Shown one piece after another: positions 25,906 through 38,341 of a DNA stretch of 64,000 nt; within the stretch, counting starts at the first letter, position 1, and each line of letters begins with the position of its first letter. The stretch is taken from positions 23,188-87,187 of the forward strand of contig JALMQS010000303.1 of the NCBI GenBank assembly GCA_024734495.1, in the 5' to 3' direction. This DNA comes from Forficula auricularia. Lineage: Eukaryota; Arthropoda; Insecta; Dermaptera; Forficulidae. The notes under the pieces were generated by a model. That model searched no databases, was not told the DNA's origin, and was given only the letters and a program-made list of their open reading frames with translations. A program made the position numbers and the translations under genes.

Positions 25906-26400
25906 ATTTAAAATAAAACTCCAAAAATATAATTAAAAATTTTTAGTTTTTTAATTTTTTAATTTTACTTCTGAAATACCACTATAACCTTTTAAAAAAA
26001 CTCCTGTGTTTAATATGTTTCACTATAAACCAACACCGAATTCCCTAGATGTTATCGGAAAAATATTATTTTTTAAATTGGCCATCCTAAGGTATATATA
26101 AAATTCATGGAAGTATATGAAGAAATGGAAAACTTGTTTCATGATAAAATTCGACGTTGCGATTTTTCATCTTTAGGTTTCGAGGTCTTCGAGTCAACAA
26201 AGTGGTTGTCTCTCGGTGTATATGTATTCACTTTTCCTGCTAAACCGGTGGACCAATAATAATCTTTAATTTAGAGATTATGAATAAAATATGAGAAAGT
26301 GACGTGAGCAATTTTTTTCAAGAATAATTTTTATTTTATTTTTTTAAATTTCTCAGAAGTGGCTCTAAAAATTGTAATTATAAAAAATGTGTAAGCACAG

Positions 26401-26727
26401 AGCTACAAGATGTAGAAATAAGCCAGCCATGAGTAAGAGGACCGCATCTCAGACAGTAATGGAATATTCTTTGAATGACGTCACAATATCTGTAAATATT
26501 CTAGGGATTTTCAGAATAATATAACGTCCCCCTAAAAACTTCTCTCTTATATTATACACCCAAGGATATTGCCGGAATATTTGTTTTAAAATTCTCCCGA
26601 TCCCCATTAATTGGAATACACGAGTAATCAGTATATACCATATACTTATAATAAATTTAATCAATGTACCAAGAGTCTCTTGTGCTCTAAATGGGATACC
26701 GAGTTTTTCGTACTTTATAATCTTCAA

Positions 26728-26806
<79 letters not shown>

Positions 26807-27077
26807 ACAAAAAACTCGGTATCCGGAAGACTCTTGGTATATCTATTAAATTTATTGTATATATACTCGATTACTCGTGTATTCAATTATCCGGGAGAAT
26901 TTTTTAAAACAAATATTGCGGTATAATATAAAGAATTTTAGGGGGACGTTGTATTATTCTAAGAAATTCTCAAAGAATATTTACGAGATATCGTGACGTC
27001 ATTCAAAGAATATTCCATTACTGTATCTGAATGCGATATACTAGCATGGTTGGCTTGTTTTTTTACATCTTGTATCA
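26401..27077. mobile_element. 677-bp palindromic foldback with (TA)n centre
   Basis: Inverted arms of about 300 bp run from gctacaagatgtagaaataa to its near complement ending catcttgtatc. They include cagtaatggaatattc and ccgagtttttcgtac blocks. The centre is a TA dinucleotide run (26731-26802). No ORF is real; those reading through are products of the palindrome. No hammerhead core is seen. Confidence 0.8.
26731..26802 (+). repeat. (TA)n microsatellite
   Basis: About 36 TA units at the symmetry centre of the 26401-27077 palindrome. Could extrude as a cruciform or expand. Confidence 0.9.
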
Positions 27078-28915
27078 TTATATGCCAAATAATTTTCTAT
27101 TATGTAAATACAGTAAAAATATATTTTTTTCCTAGATATTAATTTTAATTTGATAAATCGTCCAAAAAATATACCGTAATGGGAATTCGCTCCACGTGTT
27201 GAGAACCTCCTTTTTTGTTGTTTCATTTTATCCTTATTATTTAGCAGAATTTGAATGGTACTATATTAATCATTTTGGCCATGTATTAAATTGTACACTT
27301 GACGAACTTATAATAAGCATTTAGTATTCAATACAATAAAAATTATTATTATAACGTGACTTAATTAGTTTTTTTTACTTCGATTATTTTGAGAGTATTA
27401 TTTGACATTAAAGTTAGATAATAAATGTTATAAAATTTATTAGAATAATAGATTCCGTATTTAACTAAATATCGAAAATTTCAATAGGATTATTTATTAT
27501 AAGCCGAGGTATACTTAATCAATATAAGGATTGACCTTTGACTGTTAACCTCATTAATGTTAATAAATTTAAATATTTTGATCAAGAAAACAAATAGCGG
27601 ACTTGGAAATACTAACTCAGTGAGACATTCCACAGATTTAATGAAGCAAATAAAGCGAGAATAAACAGATCTAAAGGCAGCTACATACATACATACATAT
27701 ATAGTATATAATTTTTTAACCTCTGCCTTTTTCGTGGGATGGAATGAGTATACCAAGAAAATTCACTTGAATAATAAATGATGAACATGTCTTTCTTGTT
27801 CTCTTTCTATGAATTCATTATACAGTGGAATAAAAGAAATTAAAGTATTCCAGAGTGAGTAGTAATATTTTAAATTTAAATGAATGAATATTTTTTGAGG
27901 CCATACATTTTTAGATTTATTTTATAGACAAAATAAATGATATTTTTCGAAAATTATTTTCATTGGTCATTCAGTTGAAATGATGTAATTTGGTGGGCTA
28001 GTATCCAAAAAAAAAACCGCTGCTCCTTATGATGAAATCAATATTATACAAATCTATATTTAAAATTACAAAAAGATAAAAGATTTTCAATTATCGATGA
28101 AGACAGTAATGAATTTTATCTTTAGAATTCAATTTATAGAATTAAATATACTGCTCTTATCTTTAATGTAAGTTGTGCGATTTAAGTAAGTAATAAATAG
28201 ACAAAATTGAACTGATATTGTCCGAGAAATACTTATTAATAATCTCAAGAAAAATACATTAAAGAAACTTTAAAAAATACACTTTACTTAAGTCAAAAGT
28301 AGAAAATGCAATTTTCTTCAGTATTTGAAAAATTTTCATAAACACATGACTAAAAATAAAAGTGTGACCGGTTTTAACTAATATAAGTGCCCAGATTTTC
28401 ATTTTTGATCATATGTGTATAGAAAATTGTTGGCCACTAAAGAAAAACTTATTTTCCTTTTTTTTTTTAAGGTTGCTCGGACATTAAGGCAATGTTGGAT
28501 TAAAAATTTGAATTTTTAATATGTTATTAATCGATAAAAAATACGTATAAAATAATTTTTTGAAAAAGATCTGACCAAGGGTTTTCGTGTAATTAATTAT
28601 TAAAAATCGGACTTTTAACACGTAGTGAATAGGGAATATTGACTGAAAGAATATATTACGATTAATCTAGCCAAATCGTATGATGAGAAAAAACAAAAAA
28701 CTTTTATTTATATAGATAAATTATCCTAGGTAACGTTAAAAAAAAACTTTCTGACATAGGGTTTTGTAAATATTCAAATCTAAATGATCGAAAATATCAG
28801 TCCGTTTCACTTAAAAATAAATAAATCACGAGACTCGAGTCAAAATACATTTATTTATTATATAAATCCGATTAAAAATGATGTTAGCTAACATCTAAAT
28901 TAAAATAATTAATTT

Positions 28916-29767
28916 TACGAACATGAATTTAAATCATTTATCAAAGATTTTAATAGATATGTTTATTAGAAATCATAAGATGGTGTCATCTATTAAATCC
29001 GATGGAATGGAATATTTTGACTATATGTCAGAGGGGTTATTTTTCACCCCCTCGGGAATCGAACCCGAGTGCCAGTAACAGCAATCCGGGCCATCTGGCT
29101 CACCTGCGGGATACGAACCTCTCTGACATATGTAAACGCGTAAAATATTTTACTCAAAGATTGTTATCTTAATTTGTAAAATTTCGCGATATAGTGATTC
29201 TAAATTTAAACATATAGCCATGTCATATAATTTAAATAAAGGTGGTTGAAAAGCCAACTTGAAGAAATTCAAAATTCGAAGGCAATGGAATGACTTTTCC
29301 TAATTTAATATGAAAGATATTAGATTTGCCGATGGTAATAGATTCAAATTTACTAGAAAATCATAAGATGGTGTCATCTATTAAATCCGATGGAATGAAT
29401 ACCTGCAGGTGAGCCAGATGGCCCGGATTGCTGTTACTGGCACTCGTTCGATTCCCGAGTGGGATGAAAAACAACCCCTCTGACATATAATTAAAAATAT
29501 TCCATTCCATCGGATTTAATAGATGACACCATCTTATGATTTTCTAGTAAATTTGAATCTATTACCATCGGCAAATTAATATCTTTCAGATATGTTTATA
29601 TTGCATGTAGGAGGGTCTTGGCTCCCCGGGAGTCGAACCCAAGCACTAGTAAGCTTTCCGGGCAACTAGTCCGGATAGTCCGGCTCAAGTCCTAGTAGTT
29701 AATTAATTTCATATCACAAGTTGATTTCGAGAAAAAATTCAATCTTTCTTTCTCAACATTTCTTTAC
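28916..29767 (-). mobile_element. SINE-like insertion with 15-bp target duplication
   Basis: The 15-bp taaaataattaattt occurs at 28901-28915 and 29768-29782, exactly at the break in the TTAA element. Sequence beyond the inner insert (29601-29700) has a minus-strand box-B-like gggttcgactcccgg. The same unit is at 3040-3165. It is itself interrupted by 28967-29588. Confidence 0.7.
28967..29588. mobile_element. Foldback carrying tRNA-like segments, 12-bp target duplication
   Basis: It is flanked by agatatgtttat at 28955-28966 and 29589-29600. It includes an inverted repeat (29309-29593; arms gccgatggtaatagattcaa and complement), whose loop is a plus-strand tRNA-like segment (ggtgagccagatggcccgga then gttcgattccc). 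A second, inverted tRNA-like copy lies at about 29045-29115, with a perfect box B. Confidence 0.7.
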
Positions 29768-29926
29768 TAAAATAATTAATTTATATGTTAAAATTTTTAA
29801 TTTTAGTCGAAAAAAAATTTAGATTTTATTTTGACTTGCGGGGAGCAACCTATTTAGCGCCTATTTTTTTTTTTTTTTTTTACTATCTATCTACTCTTAT
29901 TAAACGAGCAAAATTGTATATTTATT

Positions 29927-29929
<3 letters not shown>

Positions 29930-29989
<60 letters not shown>
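29930..29989 (+). repeat. (TA)n microsatellite
   Basis: About 30 TA units, followed by tttgtttgtatatg. The adjacent phrase ttgaaaacgactct recurs diverged near 30661. Confidence 0.9.
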
Positions 29990-29994
<5 letters not shown>

Positions 29995-30599
29995 TGTATA
30001 TGTATATTTATTTGTTTGTACATATATTTGTATCTTGGTTCTATTTTGAAAACGACTCTACTGATTTTGATGAAATTCACGAGTTAGGGGGTTTTGGGGT
30101 GACAATTCGATCTGTCACAGTCTCATCTTCGACAAAATTGTTTTTGATGGGTTTTTCGTAATCAAATTAATTATTCTCAGCTAGACAAATCCCATTCTTT
30201 AGGTTTTAAAAAAGGTTTCCTTTTCCCCTTTTGTGCTCAGGCAGACAATGGGTCGGGTAAATCCTTTATTCTCAAAGGCCTTTGAAGAAGTATTGTGATT
30301 GTATTTTTGGTACCATATTTTGTTCAACCTAAACATTAGAAATATTAATAAACGTTTTATAATTGTTTTTATAAAGAATTTGATTTATTTAATAGAATAA
30401 AAAATAATCAAGAATTTATTTTAAAATATATTTCGTACAGAATCTCAATTTTCTGAAAAACAACACATTTTGATAGGTTTTATTTATTAACAATTGGATG
30501 AATAAAAATGAATCATATGGTTGAATCAAAACAGGTGCAGAAGGTGGGGTACAGTGGTGGGGGATCCGGGGGTAGGACGAGGTTTCGGGGAGGGGTCAA

Positions 30600-30625
30600 G
30601 CGGGGTGGGGGGGGGGGGGGGTACA
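30600..30625 (+). repeat. G-rich low-complexity tract
   Basis: A G-rich stretch from about 30540 culminates in a run of about 14 G. Simple sequence. Confidence 0.8.
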
Positions 30626-31260
30626 GTGGGCGAATACTATATATATTTGTATTTTTTTAATTTGAAAACGGCTCTCAAATAAAAATCGACCTTTTTATCA
30701 GAATTTTAAATTAAAAATAATATTAAAATAAAGGTTTTAACTGAAGGAAGAAGTTACCGAGCATCGGTCGGTGCCTCCAGGTACTAATTACTTAATTATG
30801 TAAAGAAAGTCGGCTTGAATGTGGTACTTATGGGGAGTTTACATTAAATATGTAATATTTAAACTGGTGAATTTTTTTACAATTAATACTTTGAACTATG
30901 CAACGAAATAACAACATTTATAGAATCAGTAGAAGAATCAAGTCTTTTAATAGTTCAGTCTCTTAAATCTGGACGTTATTCCCCTTGCTGTATAAGAAAG
31001 AGCTATAAAAATTTAAACTCTACTCACTAAGACCTGTCCATTAATACTCATGTTGCTGGATTATTATGTTAAACTACATGGGGTTAAGAGGAATTGATTT
31101 ACACTTACTTTCCATTGATTGGTGGGGTTGCCTGACAATAAGAAGAAGGAAGAATGTATTGTGGAAAATTTCAAATCCCTTGGAAGTGGGTCGAAATTGG
31201 ATAACAAGATTTGACTCTAACAATGCATATGAAAAATAAAAACTTGTTAAAAACACTCAC

Positions 31261-31376
31261 CTTATGAAGTTGTTCCAAAGCAAGAATGAGTTCTCCAATA
31301 TAAATTCGGACTTCATCTTCTGTGAAATGTTCTCGCTGGTTTAAATGGGTGAATAGTTCACCACCTCTTACATAAT
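31261..31376 (-). CDS. RPS6KA5: MSK-type kinase, exon encoding the hinge to alpha-E
   Basis: The exon continues the frame of the 44069-44287 exon. A split Asp codon is completed, giving DYVRGGELFTHL, then FTEDEVRIYIGELILALEQL and HK. This is the hinge, alpha-D and alpha-E of the N-terminal AGC kinase domain and matches the vertebrate MSK pattern (GGELFTHL, FTE-EV). The acceptor is ttttgttttag above 31376; the donor gtgagt begins at 31260. Joined to the upstream exon it gives 39 codons without a stop and ends in phase 0. The 12,692-bp intron between the two exons holds several foldback elements. A longer open reading frame running into the intron on either side is not coding. Confidence 0.94.
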
Positions 31377-31838
31377 CTAAAACAAAAAGGAATTGAAAAA
31401 ATAAATTAATAAATAAATAGAATTCAACATTGTTTAAAAGAAAAATGAAATTTGGAATTGTTATCAACCACCTTACAACTCTAATTCAGGGTTGCTCACA
31501 GGAGGGGGGTGGGTTATTGAAATTTCTGGGGAGGGGATGGAAATGGTTGCAAAATTAGAATTAAATGCCAAAAATAAAAACGGTCAAGTTAATAACTCAA
31601 CACAAGGTAATAAAAATCACTTATAATTCTTTAGAAGTGAATAAAATATAAAGTACAAGGGGGGTCAAGAAGCTAGGGGGTGGGCATTCCTGCTTAATTA
31701 TTAATTTAGTTTGAGAAATGATTCCAAAAACTATTGAAATAAACTGCAACGGATCGTTGCTAAACTTTATCCAAATTCATTTGAAATATTAATATGTTTG
31801 TTCCTTTATTATTAATCAGATATCACTTGCAATTTGTA

Positions 31839-31938
31839 NNNNNNNNNNNNNNNNNNNNNNNNNNNNNNNNNNNNNNNNNNNNNNNNNNNNNNNNNNNNNN
31901 NNNNNNNNNNNNNNNNNNNNNNNNNNNNNNNNNNNNNN
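31839..31938. other. Assembly gap (100 N)
   Basis: Exactly 100 N, a size often used for unknown gaps. The octamer caatttgt is present immediately left (31830-31837) and right (31939-31946), so the flanks may overlap. Confidence 0.98.
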
Positions 31939-33978
31939 CAATTTGTGACTTTAATTGAGTCCATGGGTTCCGTAGTCTTTACCTGAGGACCCTTTGAAGC
32001 CACGCTTGCCCCGAGAGCGATTACAATACTTTACCCATGCTTTGCATTGGATAAAGTAAAAATGATAGTTGATGAATATTTATTTATTTATTTAATATAT
32101 TTCATAAAAAATATATTATTAAAGGGTGTATGGTAAAGTCATGTGGATGGATGGCCACATCAGCTTATTTCATATATAATTAGTAATAATTTATCTTCAA
32201 CTTTGTTTCAAGAAAGAATAGAACAGTTTGTTAACTTAGTTCTAAATAACATTCGACACAACAGTATTTCAAAATAAATAAATATAACCGTTTGACCTAT
32301 TTTTATCAGTTTTTAGAAAAAGTGAATAATATTTGAAATTTACTACTCTTTATCTTAAAAAAGCATCTCAGAAAGATCACATCTAATATTTATTTAGACA
32401 TTTTCAAAAATCAAATCAAATCATGTACAAATATTATAATGTTTCTTTTTTGGTAATTTATCTATTATTTTTTTCCAAAGTCCGAAGCGTTTCTTAATGG
32501 ATAAATTTACACAGATAATTCTCAAATTTAAACTTTCTTTTGTTGTTATTTTTTGTTCACTTGTCTGTATGATTTACTGCTTAACGGTGTCTAAACACCA
32601 AAATACAAAAGCTGGCTCCGTATAACTGGATCTTTGGTTCCTCTCTTATTATACTATTTTTTTCATGTCGTCGATGGTTGACTGTTTAAATCATAAGACT
32701 ATATTTATACATTTATCTTACAATGCTTCGTGAGTTTATTCCAAAAAATATTATGAAAAAAAAAAAAATAAACTCGTAGCTATTACTGGGATAATTCATG
32801 CATTAAAATCAACCTCTAAATAAAAATGAACTAATAATTAGTCAATAATAAAGAGCAAGGTGGGGTTAACTAGACCGAAAAGAGGATTTAAGAAATAAAT
32901 TTTCAAAATGCGATTTCCCATATTAATAATTTTATTAAAAAATTAGTGGAAAAGTTAAAAATCTTTTTAAGATTAGATATGCTCGCTTTCTACAATTTTT
33001 TCGTCTGCGAACGGTTTGTACTAGTAAGTTTAAACTAGTCAAATAGATAACGTTTATCAATATAATTTACAGTGCCTATAGTTTCAGCTCATTAGCTATA
33101 GCCGTTCAAGAGTTCGACATATATTCAATTTTTTTTTTCATCTAGAAGTTCTAAAGCTTGAAATTCAAAAATCCAACCAGTTCTTTGGTTTGGAAATACA
33201 AACATTTTAACGAATTTTCTACAATCTTCCGATCTTGAATTATATCCTCAAATAAAGGAAAACATTTCTGTTAGATGCAATACTCAGGCAGCCAGGTGAT
33301 TATCAACTGCTCGAAAGGTTGCATACCCTTAAGGCGTGTATGTTTTTTAATTATTTTTTGGCTGAGTACCAAAAAAGATAAAAACAGATGAGCTAATAAT
33401 TTGATATTTCGGTGCTTGAATTATTTATCTGCAGAAAAGTTTCAACTAAAACCACATAAATGAGGCATTTTTAATGAGATATTCTCATCTAATATTATAT
33501 ATGATGATATAAGAGAAGGGATTGTTAAAAATGTCTAACTTTATAAGACCTTGTTCTCTATCCGACGTTCCTTCTATACCAAATATTAAGCTTTTAAATA
33601 TCACAACAAAGTTTTGAAATTTAACATATAGCTTGAATTGGATCATTTTCTTCCAACTTTGCTTTGATTTTGAAAAAAAAGTAAAACTTATTAGACTAAT
33701 AATGATTAAATCCGAGTCGATGTAATTGGAGAAGCCGGATCTTGAAATGTCTTAGAATTCGGGATCGAAGGAAGCAGCGAAAGGGATTCCATCGAGCTCC
33801 AGAGGCGTAAACAAATTGAGGAATGTTGGTTCGATTTAAACGCGAAGAGGTTTTTGAATGTTTGCAAATTCAGGTTCAAAGAGGATTTTTGATTTTTTCT
33901 GGCCATGATGTCATGAATCTTTAAATGCGATGCGGAGTCCCAAGTTTGTGAAGGTACCTTATATCTCATAAAATACAT

Positions 33979-34150
33979 GAAATATCAAATTCAATCTTAT
34001 TTGTCGTTGATACGAAGAAAATGCAGAAATTTGTGGAATATTTTTCATAATTTCAAGTTTAGCCTGTTCTAAATATCACCAGGAACAAAAATCACCTAAA
34101 AATAGTTATTTTAAGGTTCAATTACACTATAATTTTAAAGGGAATTAAAT
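33979..34150 (+). repeat. Diverged relative of the 98-900 unit
   Basis: Shares the order of blocks (aaattcaatcttatttgtcg, then agaaaatgcagaaattt, then ataatttcaagttt) with the 400-bp unit at 98-900, at low identity. Confidence 0.55.
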
Positions 34151-34326
34151 CAAATTAAAAAGTTGGGCAAATTCTACTATTGATAGACAGAATATGTTTA
34201 TTTACATCAAGCAGAAGACAACCTTATTGATTTCTGTTTACAACTCTTCTATTCTCGCTAAAACCAAATATTTTCAATTTGAACGGAACCCTAAAAATGA
34301 AAAGGACAGATACAATTCTACCAACG

Positions 34327-34774
34327 ACTTAGGCCCGGTATTTCAATGTCCGTTTATTCTTGAGATTAGCCTTAATCTTTGGTTTAGTATTTTTAGGTGT
34401 ATTTCAATGTTCGTTTAAGAGTTGATCCGAAGAATAATCTCTGAAATCTTAAACGCTACTTTGCGTGGCAATCGACTACTTAATCCTAAGATTAAGATTG
34501 GTTCGTATGGCAGCCACCAGGCGCATAACTAACAAATATAAATTTTGTTAACCTCAAAATTTCAAATATATTTTAGTTTATTTTAAATGACTGCTATTGG
34601 TTGATTTTTTCGAAATTATGTATGCCAAGTCGACATTTCAACAATTCCTCCGTTTAGCTAAGCGAAGCTTAAAATATGATTGAAATACGGGGAGCTGAGA
34701 AAATCTCCGCTTAAATTTAATCCCCGCCTTGCTAATCTCAAGAATAAACGGACATTGAAATACTGGGCCTAAGT
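34327..34774. mobile_element. MITE with 45-bp terminal inverted repeats
   Basis: The termini (gacttaggcccggtatttca and onward) are repeated inverted at 34730-34774 with about 95% identity over 45 bp. The interior holds additional tttcaatgttcgtttaag copies. Non-coding. Confidence 0.8.
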
Positions 34775-35000
34775 CTCCTATTACTTCTGAATCATATCCA
34801 GAATGACATAATAAAAAAGGCACTGCGAGAGTTGCTATGTCAGTAATTTAAAAAAAAAATGTATGCCTAAACACAACCAGGTGATTTTGTGCAACAGAGA
34901 TTACCGATGAATCTAATTAAAGACACCAAGTTATAACATTTGAAATGTTTCCAAAGGCAAGGGTAAAATAGACCCAATAATGAAATCAAAGAATGCCAGG

Positions 35001-35020
35001 GGAGGGGGGGGGGGGGGGTT
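35001..35020 (+). repeat. G run
   Basis: Near-continuous G tract at the start of a GC-rich stretch (35000-35240) that gives open frames on both strands but no recognisable protein. Confidence 0.8.
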
Positions 35021-35755
35021 ATTTTGCAAATGGAAATGGAAATGGACCACCTGTCTTGGGAATGATTCTTGGTAAGTTGGCACTATTGATCTCAAGTAAA
35101 GTTGACTTGAGTGGATGTAGGCCAGTGGGTCGTCGGTTTCGCTTGCCAGCCAGGCAGGCAACCCGGCGGGCGAACGGGCCCCTTCTGATGAAACCCTCCC
35201 CCGCCGATCCCCCACCGAATAGCAGACGAGGCAAGACCTGACATACACGTACACCCACCAACCAAATACAAATCAAAAACATTTCCATATTGAGCAGAAA
35301 AGAAGGTGAGAGCCTTGAGAAAAATTAAAAGCACATTCATTAAGCCAGCCACAAATGAAACAGTCAAAACCGTTACAGATAACACAATCTCTCACACGCA
35401 ATTATGTTAATTTTACAAAATTTAATAAGAGCAGAACAATATGGGTTTGTTTGATTTCATGTATTAAATTACGGATATACATATCTATGAGTTGCACCCT
35501 CCTCAAAATAACGTCAACTAATGGAAATTTCAGGGAATTATACATGCATATAGAACACCCTCTTCTCACACGAACACACCCACACAATATAAAAACATAG
35601 TTTGGCGGACTCGGAAATTTTATGCTTTAGTTAAAAGCGATATATTATGTTAATGTGTATTGTAACTCTAAAAAAATGAGAATAATTTTAATTATTAAAG
35701 TTGTTATAGGGAAAATAAGGACTATATTTTTTATGCAGATAATTTATATTTTATT

Positions 35756-35790
35756 GCCAACATTTCGTCGTTTGTTGACTTCTTCAGGGC
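35756..35790 (-). ncRNA. Hammerhead-like motif
   Basis: Minus strand, 35 nt: GCC, CUGAAGA, extra A, stem II closed by GUC/GAC (inner part shortened by about 2 nt relative to the other arm), GAA, AUGU, U, GGC. Stem I is a perfect GCC/GGC; the core is intact. Confidence 0.5.
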
Positions 35791-35941
35791 TCAAATAGTT
35801 AACTTCCCTGCATATTTGTCATTTTTATAATTATTCTTTCTTAGTAAACATGAATTTGATTGATGTTGACTTGCCTTGATATGTTTACTAAGAAAGAATA
35901 ATTATAAAAATTACAAATATGCAGGGAAGTTAACTATTTGA

Positions 35942-35978
35942 GACCTGAAGAATTCAACAAAGTTGACGAATCGTTGGC
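35942..35978 (+). ncRNA. Hammerhead-like motif, opposite arm
   Basis: Plus strand, 37 nt: GAC, CUGAAGA, extra A, stem II UUCAAC/GUUGAC (outer pair lost, five pairs kept, loop AAA), GAA, UCGU, U, GGC. The stem III residue after GAA is changed. Confidence 0.48.
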
Positions 35979-36939
35979 AATAAAATATAAATTATCTGCA
36001 TAAAAAATATAGTCCTTATTTTCCCTATAACAACTTTAATAATTTAATCGATGGACGTAACTAATCAAAATAATAATTTTAATATATTCATTTAGACTAA
36101 TATTCGGGACTCTTCTATAAACCCTTGGATATTTTAGTAAGAAGATATTTTTGAAAAAAATATAAAATAAATTTGAAATTTTCGCAAGAAGATAATTAAT
36201 TATACTGTGTAACATTTTATGAGAATTATTTAAATCAAGGGAGGAGTTTGGACCCCCTGAGTCATAGAAACAACCTTCGATATCTATTAAGAAAACTCCT
36301 AGAGAAAAAATTAAAATTTATTATACTTTCACTCAAATCTATTCAATATTTAGTAGGAATTATTTAAAATAAATTTATTTAGTCCGGTGGGGGAAGTTTG
36401 AGCTCCCCCGCCATTCCCATGTCCTTGAATATTTAATATTATAAATTGAAATTTACCCATTACGTCAATTATCATACATGTATTAGTCTAGATATAATTC
36501 TATTGATTTCCCCATTTCAGTTTTATGAAATAAAATATTTATATTTTAACAAAGTATATCATATTCTGTAAAAATTATAATTTTTTTTTTTAAAGCATAT
36601 TTTAGCATATATAAATAATTTATATTACTTAATAATTTTATTTTAAATCGGTGTATTTTTTTTCATCATTTTTAACAAAATTTAAACCTTTTAATATGAT
36701 TTATTTAATTTTTTCAAAAATGAGCTCAGAGAGAATTGCCTGTTAAAAAATTAAATATAAGGTTTATTAATTCACATTTATATATAGGTATATATTTTTT
36801 ATTTTAATTTTATTTATTTATTTTGTAGAAAATTTTGTTAAAATTGTTGGGCAACTATTGTTTACTAGATCAGTGTATCATAATTTACCAAAAATTAAAA
36901 AAAAAATTCAAGTCATGTAATATTTTAATTTTTTGAAAA

Positions 36940-37102
36940 TTGAATCCAGGGAAAATGTATTATCAAAATTATCTAAAGAATTGAATCCAGGGAAATGCAT
37001 TGTTAAAATTATGTAAAAAATTGAATCCAGGGGAAATGTATTGTCAAAATAATCTAAAGAATTGAATCCAGTGAAAATGTATTGTCAAAACTATCTAAAG
37101 AA
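36940..37102 (+). repeat. Tandem array, four units of about 41 bp
   Basis: The unit begins ttgaatccag at 36940, 36981, 37021 and 37062 (period 40-41) and continues gg-aaatg-attgtcaaaa. Confidence 0.88.
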
Positions 37103-38224
37103 TTATTAATTTACAAATTGATTTTTTTTTTTTAAGTTAAAGATAAGGGTTCTTTACTTAACAATAAATAGCTTACATAATAAATATTCTGAATGAATGA
37201 AGATAGCTAGCAGGCAGGCAGGGAGCTATCGAGCATACGGGCTCTTAGAAAGTTCGAAAGAAACAAATCGAGGTTGTCTGCAATTAAATAACTAAAGGTT
37301 CCATTTGAATTGAATTCAATGTCATAACCACAACAACTTGAGTAACTTCTCTAACTAATTAAATAAATAATATTCCGTGGAATTTAACAATAAATAATTC
37401 TTATTATTTTGATGATAATTTAAGTTTGAATATTATATATCGGAGTTAATTTCTTGTGCAAAAATAGGTTGTCTCTTTTGGCTGATTGCCTTGGACGACC
37501 TTCGCTAGTAGTAGGAGGAGGAAGAAAAAACGGAATCAAAGGCAGGAGAGAGACGGAGGGGGGTCCTGGGGGGCCCTAGGCCTCTATTCCTCGATGGCTC
37601 TTTTCGCAATAGCCAAGACGGGCCCCTTTCTCTCTTTCCTTTCTCTACGAGGTAGAATTTTAAAACCAAGTTCGATTGCTTTTTGTTTTCACCTGATTTC
37701 AGTTAAAAAACTTAAAAATCGATTACTTTCACTTTACCCTCATTTAAGTATTAATTAATAAAAAAAAAGATTAAGATAATTTTTTTAATTAATCCAATTC
37801 TATAAATTTATTTATTTGGAATTCCAAGGTTTAAAACCAGTTTAATAAATAAGGAAAAATGATATCAAAATGAGGAAAAAATAAAAATATCTATAATAAT
37901 TTAAGAAACAATTTTAAACGGAATCCATAAGTATTGATGAAGTTTTTTTGCCTACCCTTAAGGGGCATAGCAACACGACTGGGATGTCATGATATTTCAA
38001 CAGCACGCTCTTTATCATTCAGGCAAGAACCGTTCCGTTATACTCGAATATCTTTAAAGCCGGATCTAGATATTTTGTCGCCTGAGTTAACATTAGAAAT
38101 TTGGGCTTCCTAGCGAAATTATAGTATAAAATATTCAATTTTATTTATTTTCTTAGAAAAACGGACTGGTAAGCGAAATAAGTAGGTTATAATGAAAGGC
38201 AGTCCATAAGTTATTTAAATTTTA

Positions 38225-38277
38225 TTCAATTTCCGACGTTTCGGAGACTTTTTTCTCTCCTTCTTCAGGGTATTGAA
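38225..38277 (-). ncRNA. Hammerhead ribozyme-like motif, complete with extended stem I
   Basis: Minus strand, 53 nt: stem I is UUCAAU, internal loop A/AA, then CC, paired with GG and AUUGAA (eight pairs). Core CUGAAGA, extra A, stem II GGAGA/UCUCC (loop of 8 nt), GAA, ACGU, C. The internal loop in stem I is typical of natural type I hammerheads, where it contacts loop II. Confidence 0.7.
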
Positions 38278-38341
38278 TAGTTATTGATGGGTGAGTATAA
38301 CTCGGTTCCGGTGAGTATAACTCGGTTCCCATCAATAACTA

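Larger units (their letters stand above)
25691..26007. mobile_element. Foldback element with hammerhead-like arms
   Basis: Inverted arms run from acaggagtttttaaaaa to ttttaaaaaaactcctgt, with a loop of about 28 nt. The motif block ctcaaactcctgatgat is in both arms. The inner arms resemble the foldback at 61701-61984. Confidence 0.8.
28471..29851 (-). mobile_element. TTAA-type MITE, family 2, split by insertions
   Basis: 28471-28915 and 29768-29851 together match the uninterrupted copy at 54987-55502 in inverse orientation, starting ggttgctcggacattaag. A block of about 850 bp (28916-29767) interrupts it. The far end has lost about 10 bp of the terminal repeat. Confidence 0.75.
35691..36044. 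mobile_element. Foldback element with hammerhead-like arms
   Basis: Near-perfect inverted repeat. Ends attattaaagttgttatagg and complement; arms of about 150 bp; loop of about 45 nt near 35851-35885. Each arm has a hammerhead-like motif. Confidence 0.82.

Noticed and set aside
26449..26907. ORFs of 145 and 98 codons on opposite strands
   Set aside because: Products of the palindrome and its TA run, which encodes alternating Tyr and Ile.
33716..33978. Relatively GC-rich open frames on both strands
   Set aside because: No recognisable domain, no consistent splice context on either strand, and no homologous copy in the window.
34931..35385. Several overlapping ORFs in a GC-rich patch
   Set aside because: Open on both strands at once because of base composition; the translations are low complexity without motifs.
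37486..37758. 90-codon plus-strand ORF beginning MPWTTFASS
   Set aside because: Arginine/lysine- and glycine-rich start from purine-rich low-complexity DNA; no family recognised.
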